The position numbers and the translations under genes are program-made. 64,000 bases of DNA from Pedobacter rhodius. GTDB taxonomy: Bacteria > Bacteroidota > Bacteroidia > Sphingobacteriales > Sphingobacteriaceae. Shown here piece by piece: positions 41,538 through 49,747 of the stretch. Below the pieces are notes generated by a model. That model was not told where the DNA came from. It ran no database searches and saw nothing but the letters and a program-made list of their open reading frames with translations. Numbering within the stretch: the first letter of the stretch is position 1; every line of letters starts with the position of its first letter. The stretch is from the NCBI RefSeq assembly GCF_027213645.1, contig NZ_JAPWGL010000007.1:1-64000 (forward strand), read 5' to 3'.

Positions 41538-42794
41538 ATGCAAATAGGAATTATTGGTTTGGGTGATATGGGGAAATTGTATGCCCTGTCATTTGCAAAT
41601 GCAGGTTATAAGGTATGCGGAGCAGATATGCCTTTACGTTTTGATGATTTAAAAAAAGAACTCGAACCTCAGGGTATTGAAGTTTTAAATGATGGTCATG
41701 AAGTTTCCCGTAAGTCAGATTTCATTATTTATTGTGTTGAAGCCGAAAAGATTGATGATGTGGTTTCTGCTTTTGCATTGTCAACTAAGTATGGTGCCAT
41801 CGTTTCCGGACAAACATCCGTAAAACATCCTGAAATTGCGGCTTTCGAAAAATACCTTCCCAAAGAAACACAAATCGTAACCTGTCATTCTTTGCACGGA
41901 CCGGCTTTCAGCCCCGAAGGACAAACTTTAGTTGTGGTAAGGCACCGTGCCAGTGATGAGGTTTATCAACAGGCATTAGAAATTTATAAGTCACTCAAAT
42001 CAAATATTATCGAATTGGATGACTATAAAGAACACGATAGAATTGTTGCGGATACACAAGCCGTAACGCATATGGGGTTTGAAAGCATGGGTTCTGCCTG
42101 GAAAAATGCCGGTTTTTTTCCCTGGGATAATCCGGCTTATGCCGGTGGAATCGATAATGTAAAAATTTTAACTACCCTTCGGATTTTTAGCTACAAATCG
42201 CACATTTATGCTGGTTTGGCTATTCTAAATCCATATGCTCAAAAACAGGTTAAATATTATGCACAGGCAGAATCTGAATTATACAAGCTTATGATTTGTG
42301 AAAACGAAACTGAATTCCGGGCTAAAATTTACGCAGCCCGCGATTTTGTATTTCATGAAAGCAGAAAGTTATTGTTATTGGATGATAACATAATGAAAGA
42401 ATTTAGTTTATCAGATGCCACACATAAACAAAAACCAAATTCGCATTTAAGTTTACTGAGCATGGTTTATGCCTGGTACAAAATGGGTGTAAATCCTTAT
42501 GATAATTTAATCTGCCAAACGCCTCCGTTTAAGTTACGTTTGGGTATTGCCGAATATCTTTTTAAAAATGAAGCCATGCTTGAAGAGTCTATTCAAACGG
42601 CTTTATATGATAAATCAATCCGTGGAGATGATTTGGAATTTCATACCGCAGTGCATGAATGGGCATCCATCATAGGCTACGGAGATTTAAAAGGATATAA
42701 GGAACATTTCGAGGCCGCCAAGTCATTTTTCGCCAATCGTTTGAATGACGGACGAGATTTAAGTGCGGAGATGATTAAGAGATTAGGTAAGTAG
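41538..42794 (+). CDS. Prephenate dehydrogenase, fungal Tyr1-like
   Basis: 418 residues. NAD(P)-binding GIIGLGDMGKLYALSFANAG (4-23) opens a Rossmann domain. The second half is all-helical and carries ADTQAVTHMGFESMGSAW, LRIFSYKSHIYAGLAILNP and NSHLSLLSMVYAWYKMGVNP. From memory these closely follow yeast Tyr1 (prephenate dehydrogenase, NADP+) and are unlike the usual ~280-residue bacterial TyrA. The reaction is oxidative decarboxylation of prephenate to 4-hydroxyphenylpyruvate in tyrosine synthesis. No other aromatic-pathway gene is near. The DDLE and THMGF segments look intact. Confidence 0.8.
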   Translation: MQIGIIGLGDMGKLYALSFANAGYKVCGADMPLRFDDLKKELEPQGIEVLNDGHEVSRKSDFIIYCVEAEKIDDVVSAFALSTKYGAIVSGQTSVKHPEIAAFEKYLPKETQIVTCHSLHGPAFSPEGQTLVVVRHRASDEVYQQALEIYKSLKSNIIELDDYKEHDRIVADTQAVTHMGFESMGSAWKNAGFFPWDNPAYAGGIDNVKILTTLRIFSYKSHIYAGLAILNPYAQKQVKYYAQAESELYKLMICENETEFRAKIYAARDFVFHESRKLLLLDDNIMKEFSLSDATHKQKPNSHLSLLSMVYAWYKMGVNPYDNLICQTPPFKLRLGIAEYLFKNEAMLEESIQTALYDKSIRGDDLEFHTAVHEWASIIGYGDLKGYKEHFEAAKSFFANRLNDGRDLSAEMIKRLGK

Positions 42795-42821
42795 GGGAAT
42801 ATGATAGATGTATAATGGAAA

Positions 42822-42904
42822 ATGGATGATGGAATCAACACGTTTTCCATTTCCCAGATACAAGTAAGCTCTTTCACTAGTAAATTTAACTGTCCATCAT
42901 CCAT
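42822..42904. repeat. Inverted repeat ATGGATGATGGA after the prephenate dehydrogenase gene
   Basis: ATGGATGATGGA (42822-42833) is exactly mirrored by TCCATCATCCAT (42893-42904). Nearby words (GGAAAATGG, TTTTCCATTTCCC) add imperfect pairing. The loop is 59 bases. It fills the spacer before the TauE/SafE gene. Confidence 0.65.
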
Positions 42905-42976
42905 CTTACATCTCCCATATACCATATAGACTTTATTTTATTCCCTAAATCTGTCGTTTAGCCAAAAACTGTCACT

Positions 42977-42984
42977 TATATTTG
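42977..42984 (+). promoter_or_regulatory. -7 promoter box of the TauE/SafE gene
   Basis: TATATTTG, exact TAnnTTTG, followed by CCCGC and the ATG. Gap of five bases; predicts a leaderless mRNA. Confidence 0.5.
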
Positions 42985-42989
42985 CCCGC

Positions 42990-43823
42990 ATGTCGGTATT
43001 ATTGTTTACCATTATTGTTTTATTGGGTGCTTTTTTCGCCGGTTTACTAGGCTCCTTAACAGGTTTGGGCGGCGGTGTAATTATCATTCCGTTATTAACG
43101 CTTGCCTTAGGTGTTGATATTCACTATGCAATCGGTGCGTCGATCATTTCTGTAATTGCAACTTCATCCGGATCGGCGGCAGCGTATGTAAAAGAAGGGA
43201 TTACGAATATCCGAATTGGCATGTTTCTCGAGATCGCAACCACAATAGGAGCGGTTTGCGGGGCAATCGTTGCCGTTTATCTTAATGCCAACTACATCGC
43301 TATTATTTTTGGCTGCATCCTTATTTTTTCGGCCATCATGACTTTGAAGAAAAAGGTCGACCATTCTACTTTGGATGACTCTGATAAATGGGCAAACTTT
43401 TTTAAGTTGAACGGTTCCTATCCTGATAAGGCTGTGGAGCACAAATATGCGGTTAAACATGTTCCCGGCGGTTTCTTAATGATGCTTTTTGCAGGCACAC
43501 TTTCGGGTTTGCTAGGCATAGGCAGCGGTGCCTTAAAAGTAATTGCAATGGACAACATCATGCGCCTGCCCTTTAAGGTTTCTACAACAACGAGTAACTT
43601 TATGATGGGCGTTACAGCAGCGGCCAGTGCAGTTGTTTATTTACACAGAGGGCAAATAGACCCGGGAATTGCGATGCCGGTATGCATTGGTGTTCTGACA
43701 GGGGCATCCTTAGGCTCAAAAGTTTTATTAAAAACCAAAACCGATAAGCTTAAAATTGTATTTGCTGTTGTAGTAACGTTTTTGGCTTTGCAAATGATTT
43801 ATAAAGGTATAAGCGGATTATAA
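42990..43823 (+). CDS. TauE/SafE-family anion/sulfite exporter
   Basis: 277 residues with about eight membrane helices in two homologous halves. Each half begins with a Gly-rich TauE/SafE motif: GLLGSLTGLGGGVIIIPLLT (18-37) and GTLSGLLGIGSGALKVIAMD (about 170-189). Members move sulfite, sulfoacetate or other small organic anions. The DUF1634 gene starts in its stop codon (TAATG), a pairing often seen, implying a joint membrane complex. Substrate unknown. Confidence 0.87.
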   Translation: MSVLLFTIIVLLGAFFAGLLGSLTGLGGGVIIIPLLTLALGVDIHYAIGASIISVIATSSGSAAAYVKEGITNIRIGMFLEIATTIGAVCGAIVAVYLNANYIAIIFGCILIFSAIMTLKKKVDHSTLDDSDKWANFFKLNGSYPDKAVEHKYAVKHVPGGFLMMLFAGTLSGLLGIGSGALKVIAMDNIMRLPFKVSTTTSNFMMGVTAAASAVVYLHRGQIDPGIAMPVCIGVLTGASLGSKVLLKTKTDKLKIVFAVVVTFLALQMIYKGISGL

Positions 43824-44218
43824 TGAGTACTGGTAAAAAGGAAAATTTAAATGATAAAGATATCCAAGTAATTCTTGGAACGCTTCTGCGTGCAGGTGTA
43901 ATTATCTCTATGAGTATCGTTTTAATCGGCGGTATAATATTTCTTATTCATAACAAAGGTGCCATTACCGACTATAAGGTTTTTAAGCCTGAACTTTCCA
44001 AATTTTCATCAATTGCCGCAATTTTTAAAGGTGTTTTAACTTTCCAGGGCGATGCAATTGTACAGTTTGGCATCTTAATGTTAATCTTTACGCCCATAGC
44101 CCGTATCGTTTTCGCTATTTTTAGCTTTTTAATTGAAGGTGATTACCTGTATGTTCTTATTGGATTTATCATATTAACCATCATAACCATCAGTTTAAAT
44201 GGTGGTTTGGCGAATTAG
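43823..44218 (+). CDS. DUF1634 membrane protein
   Basis: 131 residues with three membrane helices (about 22-42, 78-100, 105-125). The opening LNDKDIQVILGTLLRAGVII and the middle FGILMLIFTPIARIVFAIFS match the DUF1634 family. It overlaps the TauE/SafE gene by one base and is likely its accessory subunit. Function of the family is not established. Confidence 0.85.
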   Translation: MSTGKKENLNDKDIQVILGTLLRAGVIISMSIVLIGGIIFLIHNKGAITDYKVFKPELSKFSSIAAIFKGVLTFQGDAIVQFGILMLIFTPIARIVFAIFSFLIEGDYLYVLIGFIILTIITISLNGGLAN

Positions 44219-44371
44219 TTTATCTTTTTTAGCTAACTCCCCATCTATCAGCAAATTATTTGAAAACCATCATAATTTTGCCTTAAATGTACATCTAAGA
44301 TAAATAAATTATGATCGCTTCAACGCCCATAAAGAAAAATCAAAAATAGTTGAAAAATATTTAGCTAACTA

Positions 44372-44402
44372 TTTGAAAATTAATAATTCTTGCCTATCTT
44401 TG
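44372..44402 (+). promoter_or_regulatory. Consensus promoter of the S10-spc-alpha cluster
   Basis: TTTG at 44372-44375, exactly 19 bases, then TATCTTTG at 44395-44402. This is a perfect match to the Bacteroidota TTTG-N19-TAnnTTTG promoter. The mRNA should start near 44409, leaving a leader of about 70 bases before rplC. Confidence 0.85.
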
Positions 44403-44436
44403 CCGTCCCTTTCGGGGGATGAACAACCACCTTGAA

Positions 44437-44454
44437 CGAAGCCCTACTGCTTCG
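44437..44454 (+). promoter_or_regulatory. Leader hairpin before rplC
   Basis: CGAAGC (44437-44442) pairs perfectly with GCTTCG (44449-44454). A weaker outer stem of AACCACC with GGTGTT brackets it. In the leader of a ribosomal protein operon such a structure may be a feedback site for a ribosomal protein; no known leader motif was identified. Confidence 0.4.
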
Positions 44455-44478
44455 ATGGGTGTTAAATTAAAAGATAAA

Positions 44479-45096
44479 ATGTCAGGAATTATTGGAAAAA
44501 AAGTAGGAATGACCAGTATCTTCGATGCAGATGGAAAAAACATTCCATGTACTGTAATCGAGGCTGGGCCTTGTGTAGTTACACAAGTGAAGACCGAAGA
44601 AGTAGACGGGTATTCATCAATCCAATTGGGTTACGATGAGAAAAAAGAGAAAAACACAACTCAACCGTTAAAAGGCCATTTCGCGAAAGCAAACACAACT
44701 CCAAAACGCAAGCTGGTAGAATTCGATTCGTTTACAACAGCACTTAATTTAGGTGATGTAGTAACAGTTGATTCTTTCGCAGAAGGCGATTTTGTTGATG
44801 TTGTAGGTACCTCAAAAGGTAAAGGTTTTCAAGGTGTTGTAAAACGCCACGGATTTGCCGGTGTAGGTATGCAGACTCACGGTCAGCATAACCGTTTACG
44901 TGCCCCGGGTTCATTGGGAGCATCGTCATTCCCTTCACGTGTATTCAAAGGAATGCGCATGGCTGGAAGAACAGGTGGAGACAGGGTAAAAGTTCAAAAC
45001 TTACAGGTTTTGAAAGTTTATGCTGAGCAAAACTTATTAGTAGTTAGTGGTTCCATTCCAGGAGCTAAAGGTTCTTACGTAATCTTAGACAAGTAA
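44479..45096 (+). CDS. rplC: 50S ribosomal protein L3
   Basis: 205 residues from MSGIIGKKVGMTSIFD, the family start; an in-frame ATG 60 bases earlier falls in the leader hairpin region and is rejected. The conserved core is KGFQGVVKRHGFAG and THGQHNRLRAPGSLGASSFP, the loop that reaches the peptidyl-transferase region. First gene of the 15-kb ribosomal cluster; rplD follows after four bases. Confidence 0.97.
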   Translation: MSGIIGKKVGMTSIFDADGKNIPCTVIEAGPCVVTQVKTEEVDGYSSIQLGYDEKKEKNTTQPLKGHFAKANTTPKRKLVEFDSFTTALNLGDVVTVDSFAEGDFVDVVGTSKGKGFQGVVKRHGFAGVGMQTHGQHNRLRAPGSLGASSFPSRVFKGMRMAGRTGGDRVKVQNLQVLKVYAEQNLLVVSGSIPGAKGSYVILDK

Positions 45097-45100
45097 TCAG

Positions 45101-45730
45101 ATGGAAGTTAAAGTATTAAACATTTCAGGTAAAGAAACAGGTGCCAAGGTGCAGCTTCCTGAATCGGTATTCGGTATCGAGCCTAACGACCACGCGATTT
45201 ATTTAGATGTTAAACAGTATTTGGCTAATCAACGTCAGGGTACGCACAAATCTAAACAACGTAACGAGATTGCTGGTTCAACCCGTAAACTATACAAACA
45301 AAAAGGTACAGGTGGTGCCCGTGCTGGTAGCATTAAATCTCCGTTATTTAACGGTGGTGGTCGTGTTTTCGGTCCTCAGCCACGTGATTACAGTTTTAAA
45401 TTGAATAAGAAATTAAAATCATTAGCACGTAAATCTGCTTTAGCTTATAAAGCAAAAGATAACAACGTGGTAATTTTAGAAGATTTCAGCTTCGATACAA
45501 TTAAAACTAAAAACTACACAAGTTTATTAGCTGCGTTAAACGTAGGTACACAAAAAACTTTGTTGGTTTTACCTTCACAAAATAATAATATCTATTTATC
45601 AAGCAGAAACGTTGAGAAAACTAAAGTAATCACTGCGGCAGATTTAAATACTTATGATGTATTAAACGCTGGTGTACTTGTGTTAACTGCAGATTCTGTT
45701 AAAACTTTGGAGGAGGCATTTGCCAAGTAA
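45101..45730 (+). CDS. rplD: 50S ribosomal protein L4
   Basis: 209 residues. The conserved tunnel loop reads GSTRKLYKQKGTGGARAGSI, then GGGRVFGPQPRDYSFKLNKK. In some bacteria L4 represses its own operon; whether it binds the leader hairpin here is unknown. Ends one base before rplW. Confidence 0.97.
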   Translation: MEVKVLNISGKETGAKVQLPESVFGIEPNDHAIYLDVKQYLANQRQGTHKSKQRNEIAGSTRKLYKQKGTGGARAGSIKSPLFNGGGRVFGPQPRDYSFKLNKKLKSLARKSALAYKAKDNNVVILEDFSFDTIKTKNYTSLLAALNVGTQKTLLVLPSQNNNIYLSSRNVEKTKVITAADLNTYDVLNAGVLVLTADSVKTLEEAFAK

Positions 45731-45731
45731 T

Positions 45732-46022
45732 ATGGAAATTTTAAAAAAACCAATATTAACCGAAAAAGCTTCAGCTTTAACTGAAAAATTAAACGTTTTC
45801 ACGTTTAGCGTAAACCATAAAGCAAACAAATTGCAAATCAAATCTGCAATCGAAAAACTTTATGGTGTTACCATCACTTCAATCAACACGATGGTTGTAG
45901 ACGGTAAAGCTAAATCTCGTTACACAAAAGCAGGTTTTGTTTCAGGCCGTAGTCCGAAATACAAAAAAGCTATCGTAACGTTAAAAGATGGTGAAACAAT
46001 AGATTATTACGCAAATCTTTAA
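45732..46022 (+). CDS. rplW: 50S ribosomal protein L23
   Basis: 96 residues from MEILKKPILTEKASALTEK. A GCC-initiated upstream ATG four codons earlier overlaps rplD and is not used. L23 lies at the tunnel exit and docks SRP and trigger factor. Core: YTFSV-like FTFSVNHKANKLQIKSAIEK and GRSPKYKKAIVTL. Confidence 0.95.
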   Translation: MEILKKPILTEKASALTEKLNVFTFSVNHKANKLQIKSAIEKLYGVTITSINTMVVDGKAKSRYTKAGFVSGRSPKYKKAIVTLKDGETIDYYANL

Positions 46023-46042
46023 TTTAATTATTAATTATAACT

Positions 46043-46867
46043 ATGGGCTTAAGAAAATTTAAACCAGTTACTCCGGGAACCCGCTTTAGAGTTGGTGCCA
46101 GCTTTACGGAGATTACAGCAACCAAGCCCGAAAAATCATTGGTTGTATCATCAAACAAGTCTGGTGGACGTAACAACACAGGAAAAATGACTATGCGCTA
46201 CATGGGTGGTGGTCATAAAAAATCATATCGTTTAATCGACTTCAAACGCGATAAATTTGATATTCCTGCTACAGTGGCTACTGTGGAATACGATCCAAAC
46301 CGTACTGCCCGCATTGCATTATTACATTATGCAGATGGCGAGAAGCGTTACATTATTGCTCCTGAAGGATTGCAAGTTGGTTCGGTATTATTATCGGGCG
46401 ATACTGCAGCTCCGGAAGTAGGTAACACTTTAAAATTATCGAACATTCCATTAGGTTCTATCATCCACAACGTGGAGATTCACCCTGGAAAAGGCGCACA
46501 ATTAGCCCGTAGTGCAGGTGCTTACGCACAATTAGCTGCCCGCGATGGTAAATATGCGACTTTAAAAATGCCTTCTGGCGAAACCCGTTTAATCCTGACT
46601 ACTTGTCTTGCTACTATTGGTGCTGTATCTAATTCAGATCACGCAAACGAAGTATTAGGTAAAGCTGGTCGTAAACGTTGGTTGGGCCGTCGTCCGAGAA
46701 CCAGACCGGTAGCGATGAACCCTGTCGATCACCCAATGGGTGGTGGTGAAGGTAGATCATCAGGTGGTCACCCTCGTTCAAGAAATGGTGTTTTAGCTAA
46801 AGGCTACAAAACCAGAGAACTTAAAAAATATTCTAATCGTTACATCATAGAGAGAAGGAAGAAATAA
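46043..46867 (+). CDS. rplB: 50S ribosomal protein L2
   Basis: 274 residues, normal length. The C-terminal peptidyl-transferase-centre signature is MNPVDHPMGGGEGRSSGGHP with the essential histidine near 230. N-terminal SGGRNNTGKMTMRYMGGGHK is conserved. Its stop overlaps the rpsS start by one base. Confidence 0.98.
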   Translation: MGLRKFKPVTPGTRFRVGASFTEITATKPEKSLVVSSNKSGGRNNTGKMTMRYMGGGHKKSYRLIDFKRDKFDIPATVATVEYDPNRTARIALLHYADGEKRYIIAPEGLQVGSVLLSGDTAAPEVGNTLKLSNIPLGSIIHNVEIHPGKGAQLARSAGAYAQLAARDGKYATLKMPSGETRLILTTCLATIGAVSNSDHANEVLGKAGRKRWLGRRPRTRPVAMNPVDHPMGGGEGRSSGGHPRSRNGVLAKGYKTRELKKYSNRYIIERRKK

Positions 46868-47133
46868 TGGCTCGTTCGATAAAAAAAGGACCTTATATTG
46901 ACCATAACGTAGAGAAAAAAGTAAACTCTATGAATGATTCAGGCAAAAAGTCTGTAATCAAAACTTGGTCTCGTAGATCAATGATTTCACCAGATTTCGT
47001 TAATCATACATTTGCAGTACACAACGGTAATAAATTTATTCCTGTGTACGTTACAGAAAACATGGTTGGTCACAAGTTGGGAGAATTTGCTCCAACCAGA
47101 ACATTCAGAGGACACGCTGAAAAGAAAAAATAA
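46867..47133 (+). CDS. rpsS: 30S ribosomal protein S19
   Basis: 88 residues: MARSIKKGPYIDHNVEKK, WSRRSMISPDFVNHTFAVHN and the family signature GHKLGEFAPTRTFRGH. S19 sits in the 30S head near the A site. Coupled to rplB by a one-base overlap. Confidence 0.97.
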   Translation: MARSIKKGPYIDHNVEKKVNSMNDSGKKSVIKTWSRRSMISPDFVNHTFAVHNGNKFIPVYVTENMVGHKLGEFAPTRTFRGHAEKKK

Positions 47134-47140
47134 TTAGACA

Positions 47141-47503
47141 ATGGAAGCAATAGCAAAATTAAACAATTGTCCAACCTCACCGCGTAAGATGCGTTTGGTT
47201 GTAGATCTTATCAGAGGTGAACGTGTAGAAAAAGCATTAAGCATTTTAAAGTTTACCAATAAAGAAGCAGCAATAAGAGTTGAGAAATTATTATTATCTG
47301 CTATCAAAAACTGGGAATCTAAAAATGAAGGTGCTCGCCCTGAAGAAAACCAACTGTTTGTAAAAACAATTATGGTAGATGGCGGCCGTCAGCTTAAACG
47401 CTTACGTCCGGCTCCTCAAGGCCGTGGATATAGAATTCGTAAACGTTCTAACCACGTAACGCTGATTGTAGATAGTAAAAGTACAGAAACAACTCAAAAC
47501 TAA
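47141..47503 (+). CDS. rplV: 50S ribosomal protein L22
   Basis: 120 residues. The conserved beta-hairpin that lines the exit tunnel reads GRQLKRLRPAPQGRGYRIRK followed by RSNHVTLIV. Wild-type in the region where macrolide-resistance changes occur, as far as can be judged. Nine bases before rpsC. Confidence 0.97.
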   Translation: MEAIAKLNNCPTSPRKMRLVVDLIRGERVEKALSILKFTNKEAAIRVEKLLLSAIKNWESKNEGARPEENQLFVKTIMVDGGRQLKRLRPAPQGRGYRIRKRSNHVTLIVDSKSTETTQN

Positions 47504-47512
47504 TTTTAGGAA

Positions 47513-48358
47513 ATGGGACAAAAAGCAAATCCAATAGGTAACAGGTTAGGTATCATCAAAGGATGGGATTCTAACTGGTTCGGTGGCAACAACTACTCCG
47601 ATAAATTAGTTGAAGATGAGAAAATAAGAAAATACCTTTCTGCCCGTATTGCTAAAGGTGGTGTTGCAAAAGTAGTTATTGAGCGTACGTTAAAACGTAT
47701 CACTGTAACTATCCACACAGCTCGCCCGGGTATCGTAATCGGTAAAGCAGGTGCTGAGGTTGATAAAATTAAAGAAGAGTTAAAGAAATTAACTAAAAAG
47801 GAAATTCAAATTAACATCTTCGAAATTAAACGCCCTGAGCTTGATGCACAATTAGTTGCAGAAGGTGTTGCAAAACAATTAGAAGCAAGGATCTCATTCC
47901 GTAGAGCAATGAAATCTTCTATCGCATCAACAATGCGTATGGGTGCTGAAGGTATTAAAATCATGACTTCTGGTCGTTTAGGTGGTGCTGAGATGGCACG
48001 TACTGAGCAATATAAAGAAGGAAGAGTGCCTTTGCATACATTCCGTGCTGATATTGATTACGCTTTAGCAGAAGCTTTAACCACTTACGGTAAAATAGGT
48101 GTTAAAGTTTGGATCTGTAAAGGTGAGGTTTATGGAAAACGTGATTTGTCTCCAAACATTGGTGCAACAAACAACGGTCCAAAAGGCCAGTCAGATAAAC
48201 CAGCTTTCGGTGGAAGAGATAACCGTGGCGGAAACGACAGACGTGGTGGTAACGACAGACGTGGTGGAAACCAAGGTGGTGGTCGTGGCCCAGGTCAAGG
48301 CGGTCCGGGTGCAAACAGAGGTGGTGGCGCAGGCGCTAACAGAGGTCCTCGTAAATAA
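47513..48358 (+). CDS. rpsC: 30S ribosomal protein S3 with Gly/Arg-rich tail
   Basis: 281 residues, about 50-70 longer than usual. The normal part (1-212) includes the KH domain RPGIVIGKAGAEVDKIKEEL and RLGGAEMARTEQYKEGRVPL. After residue about 225 comes a repetitive tail: GGRDNRGGNDRRGGNDRRGG, then GGGRGPGQGGPGANRGG and a final RGPRK. The tail is encoded by short DNA repeats and is presumably disordered and RNA-interacting. S3 forms part of the mRNA entry site. Confidence 0.97.
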   Translation: MGQKANPIGNRLGIIKGWDSNWFGGNNYSDKLVEDEKIRKYLSARIAKGGVAKVVIERTLKRITVTIHTARPGIVIGKAGAEVDKIKEELKKLTKKEIQINIFEIKRPELDAQLVAEGVAKQLEARISFRRAMKSSIASTMRMGAEGIKIMTSGRLGGAEMARTEQYKEGRVPLHTFRADIDYALAEALTTYGKIGVKVWICKGEVYGKRDLSPNIGATNNGPKGQSDKPAFGGRDNRGGNDRRGGNDRRGGNQGGGRGPGQGGPGANRGGGAGANRGPRK

Positions 48359-48398
48359 TTGATTTATTAACATCGTTTAACGATTAGAACAAAATAAA

Positions 48399-48821
48399 AT
48401 GTTACAGCCAAAAAGAACGAAGTTCAGGAAGATGCAAAAAGGCAGAATGAAGGGTTTAGCTTCACGTGGAGCTGAATTAGCATTCGGATCTTTCGGTATC
48501 AAATCTTTAGAAGCAACTTGGATCACAAGTCGCCAGATAGAGGCTGCCCGTATTGCCGTAACTCGTTTCATGAAACGTGAAGGCCAGGTATGGATCAGGA
48601 TTTTCCCGGATAAACCGGTAACTAAAAAACCTGCTGAAGTACGTATGGGTAAAGGTAAGGGTGCTCCTGAGTACTGGGTTGCAGTAGTAAGACCAGGACG
48701 TGTAATTTTCGAAGCTGAAGGTGTGCCTTTAGAAGTTGCTAAAGAAGCATTACGCTTAGCTGCTCAGAAATTACCAATCCAAACAAAATTTGTAGTACGT
48801 AGAGATTACGTAGAAGCATAG
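48399..48821 (+). CDS. rplP: 50S ribosomal protein L16
   Basis: 140 residues. Signature segments RTKFRKMQKGRMKGLASRG, ITSRQIEAARIAVTRFMKR and the RMGKGKGAPEYWVAVVRPGR loop that contacts A-site tRNA. In many bacteria an arginine in this loop is hydroxylated. Confidence 0.98.
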   Translation: MLQPKRTKFRKMQKGRMKGLASRGAELAFGSFGIKSLEATWITSRQIEAARIAVTRFMKREGQVWIRIFPDKPVTKKPAEVRMGKGKGAPEYWVAVVRPGRVIFEAEGVPLEVAKEALRLAAQKLPIQTKFVVRRDYVEA

Positions 48822-48895
48822 TAAAGTTGTTGAGATGAATGTTGTAAATACTTGTTTATTATAACCGCTACACTCAACCGTAAAGAAAAATAAAA

Positions 48896-49108
48896 ATGAA
48901 AAATTCAGAAATCACAGGGCTTTCAAAAGAAGAATTAGTAGCTAAGATTGCGGAAGAAAAAGAGAACTTGTCAAAATTAAAGTTCGCTCACACTATTTCA
49001 GCTATCGAAAATCCTTCACGCATTGCAAAAGTAAGGAAAGACATAGCCCGTTTAAACACTGAACTGACTAAAGTGAAAAACGCTGAGTCAGCTACTGAAA
49101 CTAATTAA
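48896..49108 (+). CDS. rpmC: 50S ribosomal protein L29
   Basis: 70 residues, two helices: GLSKEELVAKIAEEKENLSK and IENPSRIAKVRKDIARLNTE, the family signature. Slightly longer than the classic 63-65. 74 bases after rplP; that spacer shows no strong structure. Confidence 0.95.
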   Translation: MKNSEITGLSKEELVAKIAEEKENLSKLKFAHTISAIENPSRIAKVRKDIARLNTELTKVKNAESATETN

Positions 49109-49121
49109 TTTGAGAGTCGAA

Positions 49122-49376
49122 ATGGAAAGACAATTAAGAAAAACAAGAACCGGGTTGGTGGTAAGCAACAAGATGGATAAATCTGTTGTAGTGAGCGTGG
49201 AACGTAAAGTAAAACACCCGATTTATGGTAAGTTCGTAAAGAAAACTACCAAATTTATGGCTCACGACGAGAAAAACGAATGTGGTATCGGTGATACTGT
49301 ATTGATTATGGAAACTCGTCCTTTGAGTAAAAACAAGAACTGGAGATTGGTACAAATTTTAGAAAGAGCTAAATAA
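49122..49376 (+). CDS. rpsQ: 30S ribosomal protein S17
   Basis: 84 residues from MERQLRKTRTGLVVSNKMDK. An in-frame TTG four codons upstream is not needed. OB-fold 16S-binding protein; KHPIYGKFVKKTTKFMAHDE and ETRPLSKNKNWRLVQILERA are conserved. One base separates it from rplN. Confidence 0.96.
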   Translation: MERQLRKTRTGLVVSNKMDKSVVVSVERKVKHPIYGKFVKKTTKFMAHDEKNECGIGDTVLIMETRPLSKNKNWRLVQILERAK

Positions 49377-49377
49377 G

Positions 49378-49746
49378 ATGGTACAACAGGAATCGAGATT
49401 AAACGTTGCTGATAACAGCGGCGCTAAAGAAGTATTAGTAATTCGCGTGCTAGGTGGAACCGGCAAACGTTATGCTTCAATTGGTGATAAAGTGGTTGTT
49501 ACTGTAAAAAGCGCTTTACCGTCAGGTAATATTAAAAAAGGTACAGTTTCTAAGGCAGTTGTTGTAAGAACTAAAAAAGAAATCCGTCGTAAAGATGGTT
49601 CTTATATCCGTTTTGACGACAATGCTGCTGTATTATTGAACGCACAGGATGAGCCAAGAGGTACACGTATCTTTGGCCCGGTTGCGAGAGAACTACGTGA
49701 AAAACAATTCATGAAAATTGTATCATTAGCACCGGAGGTATTGTAA
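49378..49746 (+). CDS. rplN: 50S ribosomal protein L14
   Basis: 122 residues, exact family length. MVQQESRLNVADNSGAKEVL and KAVVVRTKKEIRRKDGSYIR, DEPRGTRIFGPVARELRE are signatures. L14 forms an intersubunit bridge and is the RsfS docking site. Confidence 0.98.
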   Translation: MVQQESRLNVADNSGAKEVLVIRVLGGTGKRYASIGDKVVVTVKSALPSGNIKKGTVSKAVVVRTKKEIRRKDGSYIRFDDNAAVLLNAQDEPRGTRIFGPVARELREKQFMKIVSLAPEVL

Positions 49747-49747
49747 A

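Noticed and set aside
44419..44478. Twenty-residue N-terminal extension of L3
   Set aside because: It overlies the leader hairpin, and L3 proteins begin at the GIIGKKVGMT segment.
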